64,000 nt of DNA, taken from positions 124,001 through 188,000 of the forward strand of contig BSBK01008829.1 of assembly GCA_027943335.1 (NCBI GenBank), in the 5' to 3' direction. Below, one piece after another: positions 1 through 13,474 of the stretch. The translations under genes were made by a program, and so were the position numbers. Below the pieces are notes generated by a model. That model saw nothing but the letters and a program-made list of their open reading frames with translations. It ran no database searches and was not told the DNA's origin. The stretch comes from Chamaecyparis obtusa (Eukaryota; Streptophyta; Pinopsida; Cupressales; Cupressaceae). Position 1 is the stretch's first letter. Every line of letters starts with the position of its first letter.

Positions 1-900
1 GGAAGTTTAAGTTACAACATGAAGAGAAACCATATAGATGTTCCTCAGAAAGAGATTCAAGATGATCTTGGATGAGATTGTTCAAGTTATACTAGGGCCT
101 ATTGATGTTACCAAGATGATTCCTATTGAATCAATGAGAATGTTAGAGCTACTGCAGATGAAATAAAAAAGTGGCAACCTCAGAGATGAGAATAAATAAG
201 AACAAGTACTTCTAGAAGCTAGGGACATTCTTGCAGATGTTGTACCTAAAATCAATTATAATCTTGATGCAGCAACGATTGAATAATTTGATACTTTGAT
301 CAATGCTATTTCTAAGGAAGTTAATTGTTTTCAAGAAGCTATAGAATACAAAGCTAAGATGGATTATGAGAAGAAGAGGATTGAGGATATACTGGATAAT
401 ATTTCATCACATAAATGTAAACTTATTGGTCTAGTAAGCAAGGAACTAAGGACAAATTGATGGAAATTGGTAATTTATTTTCCAAATATTTAGATTTTTC
501 TCTATTTACAAAAGATCTAGAGATGAAAAGGAATGATGCTCAATCTAAGCTTAAGTCATCAAAATATAATTTTTATCCTATTACACAATAAAAAAAACCT
601 CTGGATGACTAGTGAAAATTATTAGTCATAAGTTGAAGATTCTTCAAGTAATACAAGATAAAAGGATAACTACATTGTCGGAGTTGCATGATTCTTTGAT
701 ACAAATAGTAGATGTTATGAAAAAAAGGTTGAGTATCTGAGGTAACACTTCGGTTACGTGATATGTGTACTCTTGAAGCTATGAAGGAGTTAGCTTGTAG
801 TTTAATTGAGTAGATTGGTGCTATGCATCGATTGATGAAATCATGAGAGAGTTCTTTGGAGTCATCCAAAGTCAATTTCAAAGAGTTTTGTGAAAGGTTA
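1..900 (+). pseudogene. Degenerate ORF between pol and 3' LTR, coiled-coil-like
   Basis: The interval reads as broken coding sequence rich in Lys, Glu and Ile. One open stretch at about 210-450 has charged heptad-like spacing, for example KAKMDYEKKRIEDILDNIS, with stops before and after it. It lies where some plant copia lineages of SIRE type carry an extra ORF downstream of pol. Sequence between about 900 and 1055 is non-coding. The env-like identity is inferred from position only, because no family motif is visible. Confidence 0.35.
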
Positions 901-1055
901 TAATCAATTTTTGAAGTTCATTTCTGTACCTTTGTCATTTTTGTCAAACGGGGAGAAATCGGGATAAATCAGGAGAAATTAGAGTGATCAGTATAGTGAA
1001 AATGATGTTAAGTGAGGAATAAGGGAAATTTTTAGTATGTTTTGCCAATAATTCC

Positions 1056-1067
1056 AAAAGGGGAGAT
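1056..1067 (+). other. Polypurine tract of the copia-like element
   Basis: The run AAAAGGGGAGA sits immediately before the LTR TG. This is the expected primer site for plus-strand DNA synthesis. Confidence 0.6.
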
Positions 1068-2225
1068 TGTTGGCATTATGATGGATTTTTGGCTTTAGAT
1101 ACAAAGTATTGAGGTGTATAAGTTTTTCATTGATGAAAACTCTACAATTGATGAATAGTATGCATATATCGATTAACTTGATGGAGAGGTATGCAAGATA
1201 AGCTAATTTTTTTGACTAGAGAATAGGAAAATAGAAACAAATATTTTTTTGGGTGTAAATCAATTTTGATGACAATTGGAGTGGTGTGATTATTTCTGGT
1301 GGATTATTAATGTTAGATTACTACAATTCTACAACCACAACTGATACCTCAATGTTTTGGGTGAGTTAGTATTCTAGTGGTGTAATACGTGTGAATTGGT
1401 TTTGCTTCCAATTGGTTCTTCATGATCAGATGATCAAGGTTCTTAATTTCTAGGATGACATGTCGATATTTTTTTGATAAAATATTTTTGGTCTAACATG
1501 TTAGGTATGATTGGTGTGGATTTCCATAAGTTGGGTCAATTTTGGTGGGCCAAATTGTAAAATATTTTCTAAGTCTTAGTTAACTTAATAACATTAGTAT
1601 AAATGTGGACTAAATAATTTGATTTATGGTTGCGATCATGAAATTGGGTGTTGCGATAAGAGATAGATGTAGTATAGTGCACCAGAGATCAGGGATTACA
1701 CTGGACCTGACAAGAAATGAGTGTTATCTTAAAATAAAGTTTATTGTTGTTACCTAATAGTTGGAGAAAGTTAAATCATTTAACAAGGTGGGATTTAAAA
1801 GGTCTTATTGTAAAAATCCTTTAACATGGTGACTTCTTAATTGGAGTTCTAAATATTCTTGCGAGTTAGATCCTAACTGGTCTTTTGGTACTTATAACAA
1901 GGTACTAGTAACTTCTAACTAGGTGAAACCATAATATAGTGTTGTAATCTCCTAACAAGGTAACTCTTTTGTTGTAGTGAAGAAATTTGTGAGCTTCATC
2001 TCATACATGGTTTTTTTCCCTCTTACAAGGGTTTCTATGAGAAAATTTGTGGTGTTATGTGTTATGCTTTTGTATATGTTTGAACTACTTTATTTCTATT
2101 TCATAATTACACTTGTTCACGATATGGGATTTTTTAAAAAAAATGATTAGGTTAGTGGTAAAATTGTTTAAGTTCCTATTTACATTGATTCAGCCCCCCC
2201 CTCTTAGTGCCTCCTATATATAACA
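1068..2225 (+). repeat. 3' LTR, copia-like, about 1.16 kb
   Basis: The LTR is bounded by TGTTGGC and ATATATAACA. Between about 1750 and 2030 a short motif close to YTAACAAGG recurs every 15-40 bp. A run of C bases (about 2193-2201) lies about 25 bp before the 3' end. The copia LTR ending at 46281 has both features, although the two LTRs otherwise align poorly by eye. They probably represent different families of one lineage. Confidence 0.55.
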
Positions 2226-2264
2226 GGTATGAGAGGTATCCATTCTAGTAAGTTAACTTGGGAA

Positions 2265-2567
2265 ATGATCCCATACTCATATCTTATTACGTCAGAGCTC
2301 TTCACACAACAAGACATGATACCCAGTGGACTCATTTGGAACCATTCACCAATAGACCAAAGGCCCATTGACTAAATGGCCTTTCAAAATTACTTGGATA
2401 TTGAAATAATACTTCAAGTCCATGCAAAAGACATTGAACCCTATATCAGGACCAACAAGAAGGGACAACCTCTTGTTCTAGATGCCCAAAAAGGGGTACA
2501 ACTTAGTTGCATGCATGCTAAGAATTATGGAGTTTATAAATTAATTTTATGTAAAACTTTTAATTAG
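2265..2567 (+). pseudogene. Unrecognised coding-like fragment
   Basis: An ATG at 2265 opens a frame of about 100 codons interrupted by one TAA at 2373, followed at once by an in-frame ATG at 2376. The second half contains AKDIEPYIRTNKKGQPLVLD. Amino-acid usage looks more coding-like than the surrounding AT-rich DNA, and the frame begins 40 bp after the copia LTR. I recognise no family. It could be a gene exon or a retroelement gag piece. Confidence 0.2.
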
Positions 2568-4155
2568 TATTTTTAGTTAACATTAGGTGTATTGAGGAAG
2601 AAGTACATACCATGAGTTCCTTTAGGGCTTTTTGAATCCACAATCTCCATCTCACATATCATTCATAATGTTGTGAAGACTAGAATAGTTTGAGTTGCAT
2701 GTGTATCTTGTAATCCTTAACATAAATTTTATTGAATGAAATTAATAGGTCCATTTTGAAAAGAATCCTAGCAAAAATTCAACTATAGTAAAGTTATTGA
2801 TTTGTATTGTAATTATTTTATAAATTTGTGTGAATAATAAGTAGAATCCTCATGCTCATTCTCTCCTAACAAAGGAAATATAGATTGTATAGGAAACAAG
2901 CATATTTAAATTTCTACATCTCACTAAATTGAATCTATCTCCTCTTTTGTTTTTTTGATAGAGTAGTCATAATGTTGATGTATAATAGATATCATTGGTC
3001 TATAATATTACTTTAAACTCATGAAGGATAATGAGTTGTTGAAACTAGAGTATACAAACTACACTATGTTTCCTTTATATATGCATATATACATTTCTTT
3101 ATTTTATTTTAATAACCCTTAAGGATTATAGCTATAGAAAGGAGTTAATGGGACATGGTGAAACCCACAAGATGTTACTCCCTCAAACATCCCAAAGGAA
3201 ACCTATTTATTCTCATAGTGATGGGATGATCCCTAAATACATTCTTGTACTCTTCTAGGTTGTCATAAGCTTAACTATAATATAAAACTAATGGATAAGA
3301 AAACCAACCGTGGGTTTTATTTCCCCTTTCTCATGTTGTTATTTATTATTTTATTATATCTAAAAAAAACTACTTCAATTATGTTTCTTAGTAGGAGTTA
3401 GCTAATGCATTACATAGGCCATCAAGCTACTTCCCTTAAGTACGCAAGTATATCCATATTTTTCATTATTTTTAGTAAATCTCCTAACTTCAACTATAGT
3501 GTACACTACCTACTAATGAATAAAAGTATTTTCATTACTAATAGATTTATTTATATCTATATATGTGGAATGAAGAAGGATATCATTCATATTTTTAATT
3601 TTTCATACATTTATTTTATTGCATGTTTATTTCTTTATTTTTATTTATTCATTGTTAATTTTCTACAAGCAGGTGATTCCTATAAAGATTCTTCATGTTC
3701 CCTTCTTTAGATCTAAGTCATGCTCGGGAGTGATAAAATATCCCTTCAGGGCATCTATACTTTCTCTTTTGCATTTTGGAGTTGATCCATCAGATCCTCC
3801 TATCTTTGTAAAGATTTTATGGAAATCATGCATCACCCATCAGGAAGTGACATTTCATAGAAACATATCATATGTTTATATGCCAATATATCTTTTCTGT
3901 CCTTTGAATTTCTTATGCTCCCCTCTAAGTAGCATAGTCCATTCCAAGGGGGATTAATTTTTCTGTTATCTAATGACCATGATGTCTCTACACCTCAAGT
4001 TTTCCTCACAAAAAGAATTAAATTTATATGTCAAAAACTACCTTTTTTGGGCCAATCCAATATCTTAGTGTCTACATTTTTTTATGTCAATCCACTATGT
4101 CCATGTCTTCCTTTGTGGGGCACATTCCACTATATCTATATCTTTTAATCTTTTC
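2568..4155. other. AT-rich stretch without a recognisable gene
   Basis: Both strands were read. Open frames between 3405 and 3957 are short, hydrophobic and T-rich, and match no family I know. No LTR ends, hairpins or RNA genes were recognised. Confidence 0.5.
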
Positions 4156-4380
4156 CTATCGTGTGTCTATATAGATTAATTTTATCCATATTGGCATGAT
4201 CTAAATCTAACCTATCACATGTCTATATAGAATGTTTTATGCATATCAGTTCACTATCTAAATCTAGACTATCACATTTATATCTACCATTCTCTATGAA
4301 TGTTAAAGAACTATCAAGATTTCCCTATCATATAGTTATTTTGATTAAAAAAAATTCCACCCATATCTTGTGTACCATTG
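4156..4380. repeat. Degenerate tandem repeat, period 56-57 bp, four units
   Basis: Units start at 4156, 4212, 4269 and 4325. Each starts CTATC followed by an A/G-T-rich stretch. The first two share TGTCTATATAGA and the first three share ATCTAAATCTA near their ends. The fourth unit is the most decayed. A weaker related stretch precedes the array. Confidence 0.5.
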
Positions 4381-5789
4381 ATGGTCCTTGGTCTATACAT
4401 TATCTTAATCATCTAGTATACGTGACTAAAGCTTGTGTGCTAGATGCGGCTCAACAAAGATTTAGGTATTCCTAGCTTGGGGAAACCCTATTTAGTGGAA
4501 TCTTCATAGGTAAGTCAGGTATTTCATTTCATACTTTATTTGACATCTCTTTCTATGATATGTTATTCTCACTAAAGTGGGTGAAAAATATAATGGCTTA
4601 AATTTGCACCTTTCTATAATTTACCATTTAGAATTACCCTCACCTTAACCTAAGATTTAAAAATACATGTCATCTTACCACATCCACGCAACATGCCCTC
4701 TCACCATCCACTTCAAAATCTTGGTCATGTAGCTTGTCAAACACAACACTAGTGAATGTTGTGGATATGTCTACATAGTGCCTACTCATCTGATAATTTG
4801 AAAAAATGTAGAGTGTCATTGAGGTGTTATGAAATACCACCTTGTAGAACATAATACCTCAATCCTCTACCCACAAATGTAGGGATTCAAATTTGTCAAT
4901 TATAATCTTACATTGAGAATTTATTTTGTTTTTCTTAGTAATCTTGGTATTCCTCTCAACACTTACAACTTTCTCACTCTATTTCTTAGAGGATTTTTGC
5001 TATGTTCTTTAGTTCTTTGTTGTATTGAAAATGTATTAGTCTCACTATATTCATCATTGGAATTTATTCCCATCAATGGGAGTCTCTTCACTATCCCATT
5101 TATTTTCCTAATCACATATCATCTTTTTGATCTCTTTCTAGCACATCTTTTATTAATGTATACTATCAAATCTAGTTATCTATCATCATTTATATATTGT
5201 GTCTATTTGTCTATTGTGGATGTGGAAACACCAAAGAATGGATCTAGTTGAGGTAAGTCTCCAGAAAACCACCACAACATTTTTCATTATTTATGTGTGC
5301 TTATTTTACTTGAGGTGAAACTTAAAAAATCAGCTTCATCCTATTTACTAACTCACAATTATCCTTGTGAGAATATCCCAAGTTCTTCCCTTGTGATTTT
5401 CACAATATAAATCATACTCTATGTCATATTTAATTGTTAGTATAGTAATATTATGTTTATTTTAGTTCATCTTTTAACAGTCATTCATTATCTCCTTACT
5501 CTATCCATATGGGAGAAGAGCATGTCATGTGTTGTCTTGTACTCATTATTTTGTATACTATCTACACTAGAATCCAGTTTAATGAGCTTGTAGAGTTTAG
5601 TATTTCCTGGATGTAGTTATTTCTTTCTATTTCACTAGTCTAAATATATTTATATGTTAACTTTCTTGGGCCATTTACATTTTCATCTTTATGAGTATAT
5701 CAATCACTTTAAATAGTTTTCTATATATTTTAACAAAAACACTTTAGATTACTTAGAAATATCTCTCTAAAAAATAACATCCCCTAGCT
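4381..5789. other. AT-rich stretch without a recognisable gene
   Basis: Short frames at 4670-4852 (minus) and 4913-5251 (plus) are low-complexity and resemble no protein family. Nothing else was supported. Confidence 0.5.
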
Positions 5790-7093
5790 TTGTTTTCTAG
5801 TTGAAGTGAGGTAGCAAACATGATGTCCATCCTTTGAGACTTTAACTGGTCTCTAGGTTAGTGTACTTTTTCCTTCTCCACAATTACCTCTAATGTCTTT
5901 TGGAAATTAGAAATGAAAATATATTAAATATGAACATTAGGAAGAGGATAAGAAATCTGAGCATGCAAATTTTTAAATCTACCAATGAAATGAGTAACTT
6001 TTCCCTTAACATCTTGTTTACAATGCATCAAATTAGCCAAATAAATCTTAGGACCAATATTGTTTTCAATTTGTTGAATGAAACCATTAGCAAGTTTTTG
6101 AATGGAATAAATAGAATATGGAGAAAATAAACAATACCATTGGAAGACTTTACCTTGAAATTTTTTTATAAATAGTTTAGCCATGAACCTTTGATCACGA
6201 GGAAAATTACTACATAGTTTTTGAAAGGTTTTAACATGATTTAAAGGATCACCCTTACCGTTTAAGTATCAAAATGTAGAATTTACCTATATTGAGAGAT
6301 AATGGCATGCATTATGTCTAAGGACAAAGGATTATACATGTTTAAAGTAGGAATGTTAAACTTGTGTCAAGTCATAGACATAATTTTTTGTTGTAACCTA
6401 ATGAAATAGTATGAGCCAATCTATTGATGTGGAAGGTTTGGGATATTATAGGAAATATAAGGAACACAAGTTCATATAAAAAATGAACACTTTTATAAGT
6501 GGACATGGATGAAGGTAAGGACACATATGGAGCACTTGAAGAAGATGACACAATAGGATTATAAATTCTAACATGATTAGGATCAATGTTTTTGATGAAA
6601 GTCATTATTAGAGTTGGAGCATAAGAAAACACACTAGCTATTAAGGTAGGAATAAGAATGAAGGTCTCAAACTAGTGGTAGGTGAAATGAAACATAATTA
6701 TTCAATGCAATCTCTAATAAGCTTGACATTATTATCAATGTGATGATAAATACTACATAAGATATTAACACCATGTTCGTCACTATGAATTATCTTCCTC
6801 AAATGCTAGAAAGATAACCTCACGATTGTCATTTTCTTGTCCTTACTAATTCTTAAATTTTTTAAGTAATGGGAAATTATTTGGACTTACATTGAAGGAA
6901 ATTTTAAGGTCTCAGCTTCATCATGACAAGAGTGGGCATAAATTTTCTTAATAGATGGAATTTCATTAGAAGGCATCTTGGTCGCATCAAGATTCATAGG
7001 AAACAAAGAAGACTCGGGATCAAAGGAAACCATAAGTCTATGGATTCTCCCAATTGGAATTCCATAATCAAGATTCAATGTAATAACAATCAT
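5790..7093 (-). pseudogene. Ty3/gypsy-type gag relic
   Basis: The best-preserved part (about 6184 down to 5924) reads with motifs typical of plant retrotransposon gag: KKFQGKVFQWYC, then NNIGPKIYLANLMHCKQ, then HFIGRFKNLHAQISY. Coding character continues upstream through a Ser/Pro-rich segment (6372-6632) to a possible start at 7093, where an open frame of about 68 codons begins. Several stops and frame changes separate the pieces. No protease, RT or LTR was found on either side. The family differs from the gag sequences of the 21.9-60 kb nest. Confidence 0.6.
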
Positions 7094-9653
<2,560 letters not shown>

Positions 9654-9785
9654 TCCTAATTCCTATGAAAATAATTGAGTTCAATTTCAAACATACATAA
9701 ATGATACACACACAAATGTGTCTTTTTTACTTATTCAACTAAAACATGTATGACATTAAAATGTATTAGCTTCTGAAATTTCAAA

Positions 9786-9935
9786 ATGAGAGGGAGTAGT
9801 AATGGAAGTGGGAACATAGGAAGTAGGGCTTCTAGTAGCAATGAGGATGCGACAAAGACATTAGATGATGATGGAGATTTAGATGTCACCAATTTTCTGG
9901 CCAATTTGTGCAAGAGTGGTGGAGGTTATTTTTAG
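9786..9935 (+). CDS. Small Ser/Asp-rich ORF, unknown
   Basis: ATG to TAG, 49 codons. The N-terminal half is Ser/Gly/Asn-rich (GSSNGSGNIGSRASSSNED) and the second half is acidic, ending DLDVTNFLANLCKSGGGYF. The composition resembles the C-terminal end of a nuclear or gag-type protein more than random AT-rich DNA. It could be the last exon of a decayed gene or LINE ORF whose 3' UTR is the T/G-rich block that follows. No family is recognised. Confidence 0.15.
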   Translation: MRGSSNGSGNIGSRASSSNEDATKTLDDDGDLDVTNFLANLCKSGGGYF

Positions 9936-11760
9936 GCCCATTTTGCCTTGTTTTTGTATCTATATTTATCATTTGCATAGACTTTTTTCCTTCTTGTGGT
10001 GGTTAAGTGAGTGAGCAATAACTAGCCCTGTTAGTGAAGTAGATTTATAAGTTTCCTTTTTCATTGTTGACATGGATACTAATGGTATGGAGGGGCATGT
10101 TCTTTTTTTGCAACACCCTATATTTTCTCTAGTTATGTATTTCTTCACCCCATTTTTATGGATTGAATTTCCCTATGGTGGTTATGTCCTTCTTGTCAGA
10201 TGTTTCTTGTGGGGCTTTGTCAAGAGTTTGGGTCTTTTTTCCTCTCCTTCTATATTTGGGGTCTTTTTTCCCTCATTGTCTTCTTCATTTTTGTTCATGT
10301 TGTTGTTCTCTATTTGGGGTTTAGTCATTTGATGCAGAGGTGTCTCTAGGTCTACCCTAATTTTCCTTGTTATCATTATTGTTTTGGTTCCTATTTTTTC
10401 TTCTCTTACTTTTATTTGGGTAAATTTTCTCTTTTCTTTGGTTTTGTTGTGGTCATTTGAGGTGACCTTCGGGGGCTATATTTTTTTTCTTGTCTTTGGG
10501 TCTTCCATTCTTTATGGCTTTGGATGCCTCTTCTCTTTTATCTCTTGTGTTTTTGGGTAGCTTTATGGTTCCAAGTAGGGTTTTTTTTTTTTTTTCCCCA
10601 CCTTGTTGTTTGTGTTATATATGTATTTCATTGTGTTCATTTGGTGGTGTGCTTTTGCTTCTTATTCTATGGTTGGTTTTACTTTTTTCTGGCCTAGGGG
10701 TGATAGTAGTTTTCAAGGGTCTACCCTTTCTCTAGTGTGTTTTTGGTTAAGGGTTTTGTTGGTGGTGGTGTGCTTTCCCCTTTTGAATCTTGGTTTCCTT
10801 TTCTCTCATTTACATGTTGGAATTTTATTTCTTTTTAAGTATTTTTCCATGTTTGGATTTTATGGACATAAAGCTTTCTCCTATCGAGGTGGGGTACCTA
10901 GTTCTAGCTACTTTGTGGTAGTAGCACATGTTGTTCCTCTCATCCTCTTCCTTGGTCCTTATTGAGGTTGCAACATCTCCTATTAAGGTGGATATTTGTT
11001 GGAGGTTGCTTGATGATTGTAGATGTATGTGGGCTTCTTGCTTCCCTGGCTATCAAGATGTAGGGCTAAACTCGATTTGGCTTACCCTGTTGGCTAGCTT
11101 ATCTTCTTTTGTCCCTATGGAGGCACGATTCTTTCCTATCGAGGTGAAGAAGAGTTTTAGAGTTTCAGAGTTGTTTTGTTGGTGCATGTTCTTTCTTGGT
11201 TTCTATTTGAATTTTTCAGTGCCATTTCAAAACCCATCTTTAAGGTTTATGAAGCCTTGAAAAACCCTTTCTCCTCTTTTTTTGGGGGGTCTTTTTTAAT
11301 CTAGTGGGAGTGTAAAAGTTTATTCTTATGGTGTTGGATGCTTTTGGTTGTAGTTTGGATGTCACTTCAAAACCAACATTGGAGGTTTGGGGAGCCTTTC
11401 AAAACCACATATATTCAGCTAGCTCCTTACTGCTTTATCTCTTCTGGCTATCTCTGATGGTTACGGGAGTCTATCAAAACCCCTAGTTTTTCCACCATGT
11501 ATTTGTTGGTGTGGAGGTGTATTTGGATTTGGATAGGGTCTTCAAAGTCCATCTGAACCTTTATTTTTTAAGATTTTTGGAGCCTTGTCAAAACTCAAAG
11601 TTTGTGGTTATGGGCATTAGAAACATCGATGGTTTCTCAATTAAGATAAAGAAAATCTCTTTTATACAGGGTCTGGACCTATTGTTTTGCTGCAGCTGGA
11701 ATTATTTCTTGTTCGTATCTTTTAGGTTGTTGTTTGTTAGCTAATGATGCAACTATTGGG
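9936..11760 (+). other. T/G-rich, strand-asymmetric block, origin unknown
   Basis: The plus strand is strikingly rich in T and G and poor in A for about 1.8 kb. Long open frames here (10072-10332, 10490-10735, 10603-10965, 10928-11260) are Phe/Leu/Val/Ser-rich because of this bias and show no domain. The composition would suit the 3' untranslated tail of a plant LINE read on the plus strand, but I found no reverse transcriptase nearby to confirm that. Confidence 0.35.
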
Positions 11761-11850
11761 CGTTTGGGTTATATTATTTGCAGATAGTTGGTTTTGGATT
11801 CTAAATCCCACATAAATCTATTATTAATAGATTTAGGAGCCCAACAAAAC
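11221..11850 (+). repeat. Dispersed short repeat modules (GGAGCCTTTCAAAACC-like)
   Basis: A module of about 45 bp occurs at 11221-11267 and again at 11361-11407. Each reads TTCAAAACC, then AGGTTT or GGTTTGG, then AGCCTT and CAAAACC. Shorter versions ending in RGAGYCTWTCAAAACC or close to it lie near 11470-11490, 11577-11600 and 11830-11848. Spacing is irregular. Confidence 0.4.
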
Positions 11851-12663
11851 CTGTTTTACCCTTAATCATAAACTAAAAAAATATTATTTCAAATAATCTT
11901 TAAAATTATTAAAATGTTTATGCCATTGCTAAATAATTATCAAATAAAAGTGATTAAAACGGTTTAGAATATGCATTGCGAGTAATCACTTAAACAGGTT
12001 TTGGCTTCACCATTTAGCACTGAAACATACTCCCGTTAAAACCATTGGCAAGAACCATTCAAACCCAACATAGACTTCATATACAAGAATTTTTTATAAG
12101 AATCGAGGGACTATTTTATTAGTTATTTCACGCAATGTTTTGAATCACTTCCTTTCAATTCTAAGGGATATACAAACATGAATGTCATTAACGGATAACC
12201 ATTAAAGAAAACCAATATGCCTGAGTGAGATCAGGAGTTCAAGAAAAAGAGAAGCCTGTAAGACAATAATTTCTTAGATGTACATCAAAGTTGGGTTTTC
12301 GAAGAAGCCCAATACTTCCAGGACGAAAACCGAAGGCAGGCAGTATGTATACACATTTTGAAGAAAACTATTGTAGGGAGATGCTGTACGCACCATTTCA
12401 ATGGAATCCAACATATAGCTCGAATCGTTTAAAAATACTTGATTTGAATGGAAGTAGTTATATATCTTTCACTTTTCGTAGTATAATTTATCTCAAAAGA
12501 AGTAATTATACAAGACTAACCTTGATGAATCAACTGGAAACTCGTCGCCTTTCTCACTTTGGACGATCCATCTTTCTGATCCATGGTTCTTTACTAGTTG
12601 GCACTAACCCATCTTCCGTATGAGAATGAGTTATGAAAGTTCAACTTTCCATTCCATGATATT
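11851..12663. other. 3' flank of the ERF gene, no other gene supported
   Basis: Apparently low-copy sequence lying downstream of the minus-strand ERF stop, so part of it should be ERF 3' UTR. A plus-strand frame at 12291-12623 starts with TTG and has no recognisable domain. I do not annotate it as a gene. Confidence 0.4.
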
Positions 12664-13272
12664 CTAAGTGAAATCCCAAAGAGATGTCAAGTGGTGATCT
12701 TGTTCTTCTTCTCCAGCAAGTGGGTTATGCAAGAGAAGAGAAGATCCGATCTGCACTCCATCTGCAATATTCATTAGCAAGTTTGGCCAATCCAACCAAG
12801 AATCCAAAATCTCATTGTTTTCGGCTCCAGTTCCTACAACATCACTGGATTCAGATTGATTCTTTACAGTGGGTTCTGACTCAAGAAACTCAACGTTGTT
12901 ATCATCAATCTTGATGATGGCGTTTAGCTCTGGTACTTCTTGCTTCTCTTGCTCTTCAGAAGAACAGTATGCAGCTTGCATAGCAGCAGCCTGAATATCT
13001 GTTGTAGAAGAAGTTGCAGGGCAAGGAAGAGAGTTTATCGATTGAGGGAAATTGAAATTGGCTGACTTGCCTCTCAAGGCAAAAGCAGCTGCATCATGTG
13101 CACGAGCAGCCATCTCTGGTGTGGGGAACGAGCCCAGCCATATCCTCTTCTCCTTCCTCGGCGCTCTGATTTCTGATACCCACATTCCCCACTTTCTCTT
13201 TCTCACACCTATATAGGTGGGATGCTTTATTCCCGTCCTAATTGCATTTACACTATTCCCTTCTTTCCCCAT
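12664..13272 (-). CDS. AP2/ERF-domain transcription factor, DREB A-5/group II-like
   Basis: A single uninterrupted exon of 202 codons. The frame stays open upstream to 13296, but only through a TTG, so I take the ATG at 13272. The AP2 DNA-binding domain spans about residues 20-76 ([10 protein letters not shown] ... WVSEIRAP ... [18 protein letters not shown] ... FNFP). It has the three-strand plus helix pattern and the WLG and AARAHDAAA signatures. [20 protein letters not shown] segment and an acidic C-terminal half follow, ending LTSLWDFT. The family binds GCC-box or DRE/CRT promoter elements in the nucleus. In DREB numbering Val14 is kept but position 19 is Ala instead of Glu, and the usual YRG is YIG. 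Length and lack of introns suit group II. Its target genes cannot be told from sequence. It is the only gene here that looks functional. Confidence 0.93.
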   Translation of the reverse strand: MGKEGNSVNAIRTGIKHPTYIGVRKRKWGMWVSEIRAPRKEKRIWLGSFPTPEMAARAHDAAAFALRGKSANFNFPQSINSLPCPATSSTTDIQAAAMQAAYCSSEEQEKQEVPELNAIIKIDDNNVEFLESEPTVKNQSESSDVVGTGAENNEILDSWLDWPNLLMNIADGVQIGSSLLLHNPLAGEEEQDHHLTSLWDFT

Positions 13273-13467
13273 CAATAATGGGAAGAGTTTAAACAACTAA
13301 CACAATTTTAGGGCTTTTGTCAAAATTTATTTCTCAAATGTCGTAACACATTCGATGTACATGTAAAGCAATGAAAATATCTAGAGAAAATTCTATAAGA
13401 AAAACTAGAAATCTAGGGTTCCTTCTCTGAGCAGATCAAAACGAAAAAAATCATCCATACTTTACAC

Positions 13468-13474
13468 TATATAC
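13468..13474 (-). promoter_or_regulatory. Possible TATA box of the ERF gene
   Basis: TATATAG on the minus strand about 195 bp upstream of the ATG would give a 5' UTR of roughly 165 bp. Other AT-rich matches exist nearby (about 13593), so this is only the best-placed candidate. Confidence 0.25.

Larger units (their letters stand above)
1..2225 (+). mobile_element. 3' portion of an old Ty1/copia-like LTR retrotransposon
   Basis: Only the right end of this element lies in the window: about 1.07 kb of internal sequence, a polypurine tract and a complete LTR. The LTR begins TGTTGG directly after AAAAGGGGAGA and ends in ATAACA, preceded by a C-tract. The full copia element at 38775-52007 has the same arrangement of purine tract, TG start, C-tract and TAACA end. 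No pol sequence is visible, so the copia call rests on LTR architecture. The 5' LTR and target duplication would lie to the left of the window. Confidence 0.6.

Noticed and set aside
3405..3957. Two overlapping plus-strand frames of 101 and 112 codons
   Set aside because: T-rich, Phe/Ile/Tyr-dominated and without family motifs. Expected in AT-rich DNA.
10072..11260. Several hydrophobic plus-strand frames resembling membrane proteins
   Set aside because: Phe/Leu/Val/Ser richness follows directly from the T/G-rich strand. Frames overlap each other and lack domains.
12291..12623. Plus-strand frame of 110 codons downstream of the ERF gene
   Set aside because: It starts with TTG, has no domain, and lies in the probable ERF 3' UTR on the opposite strand.
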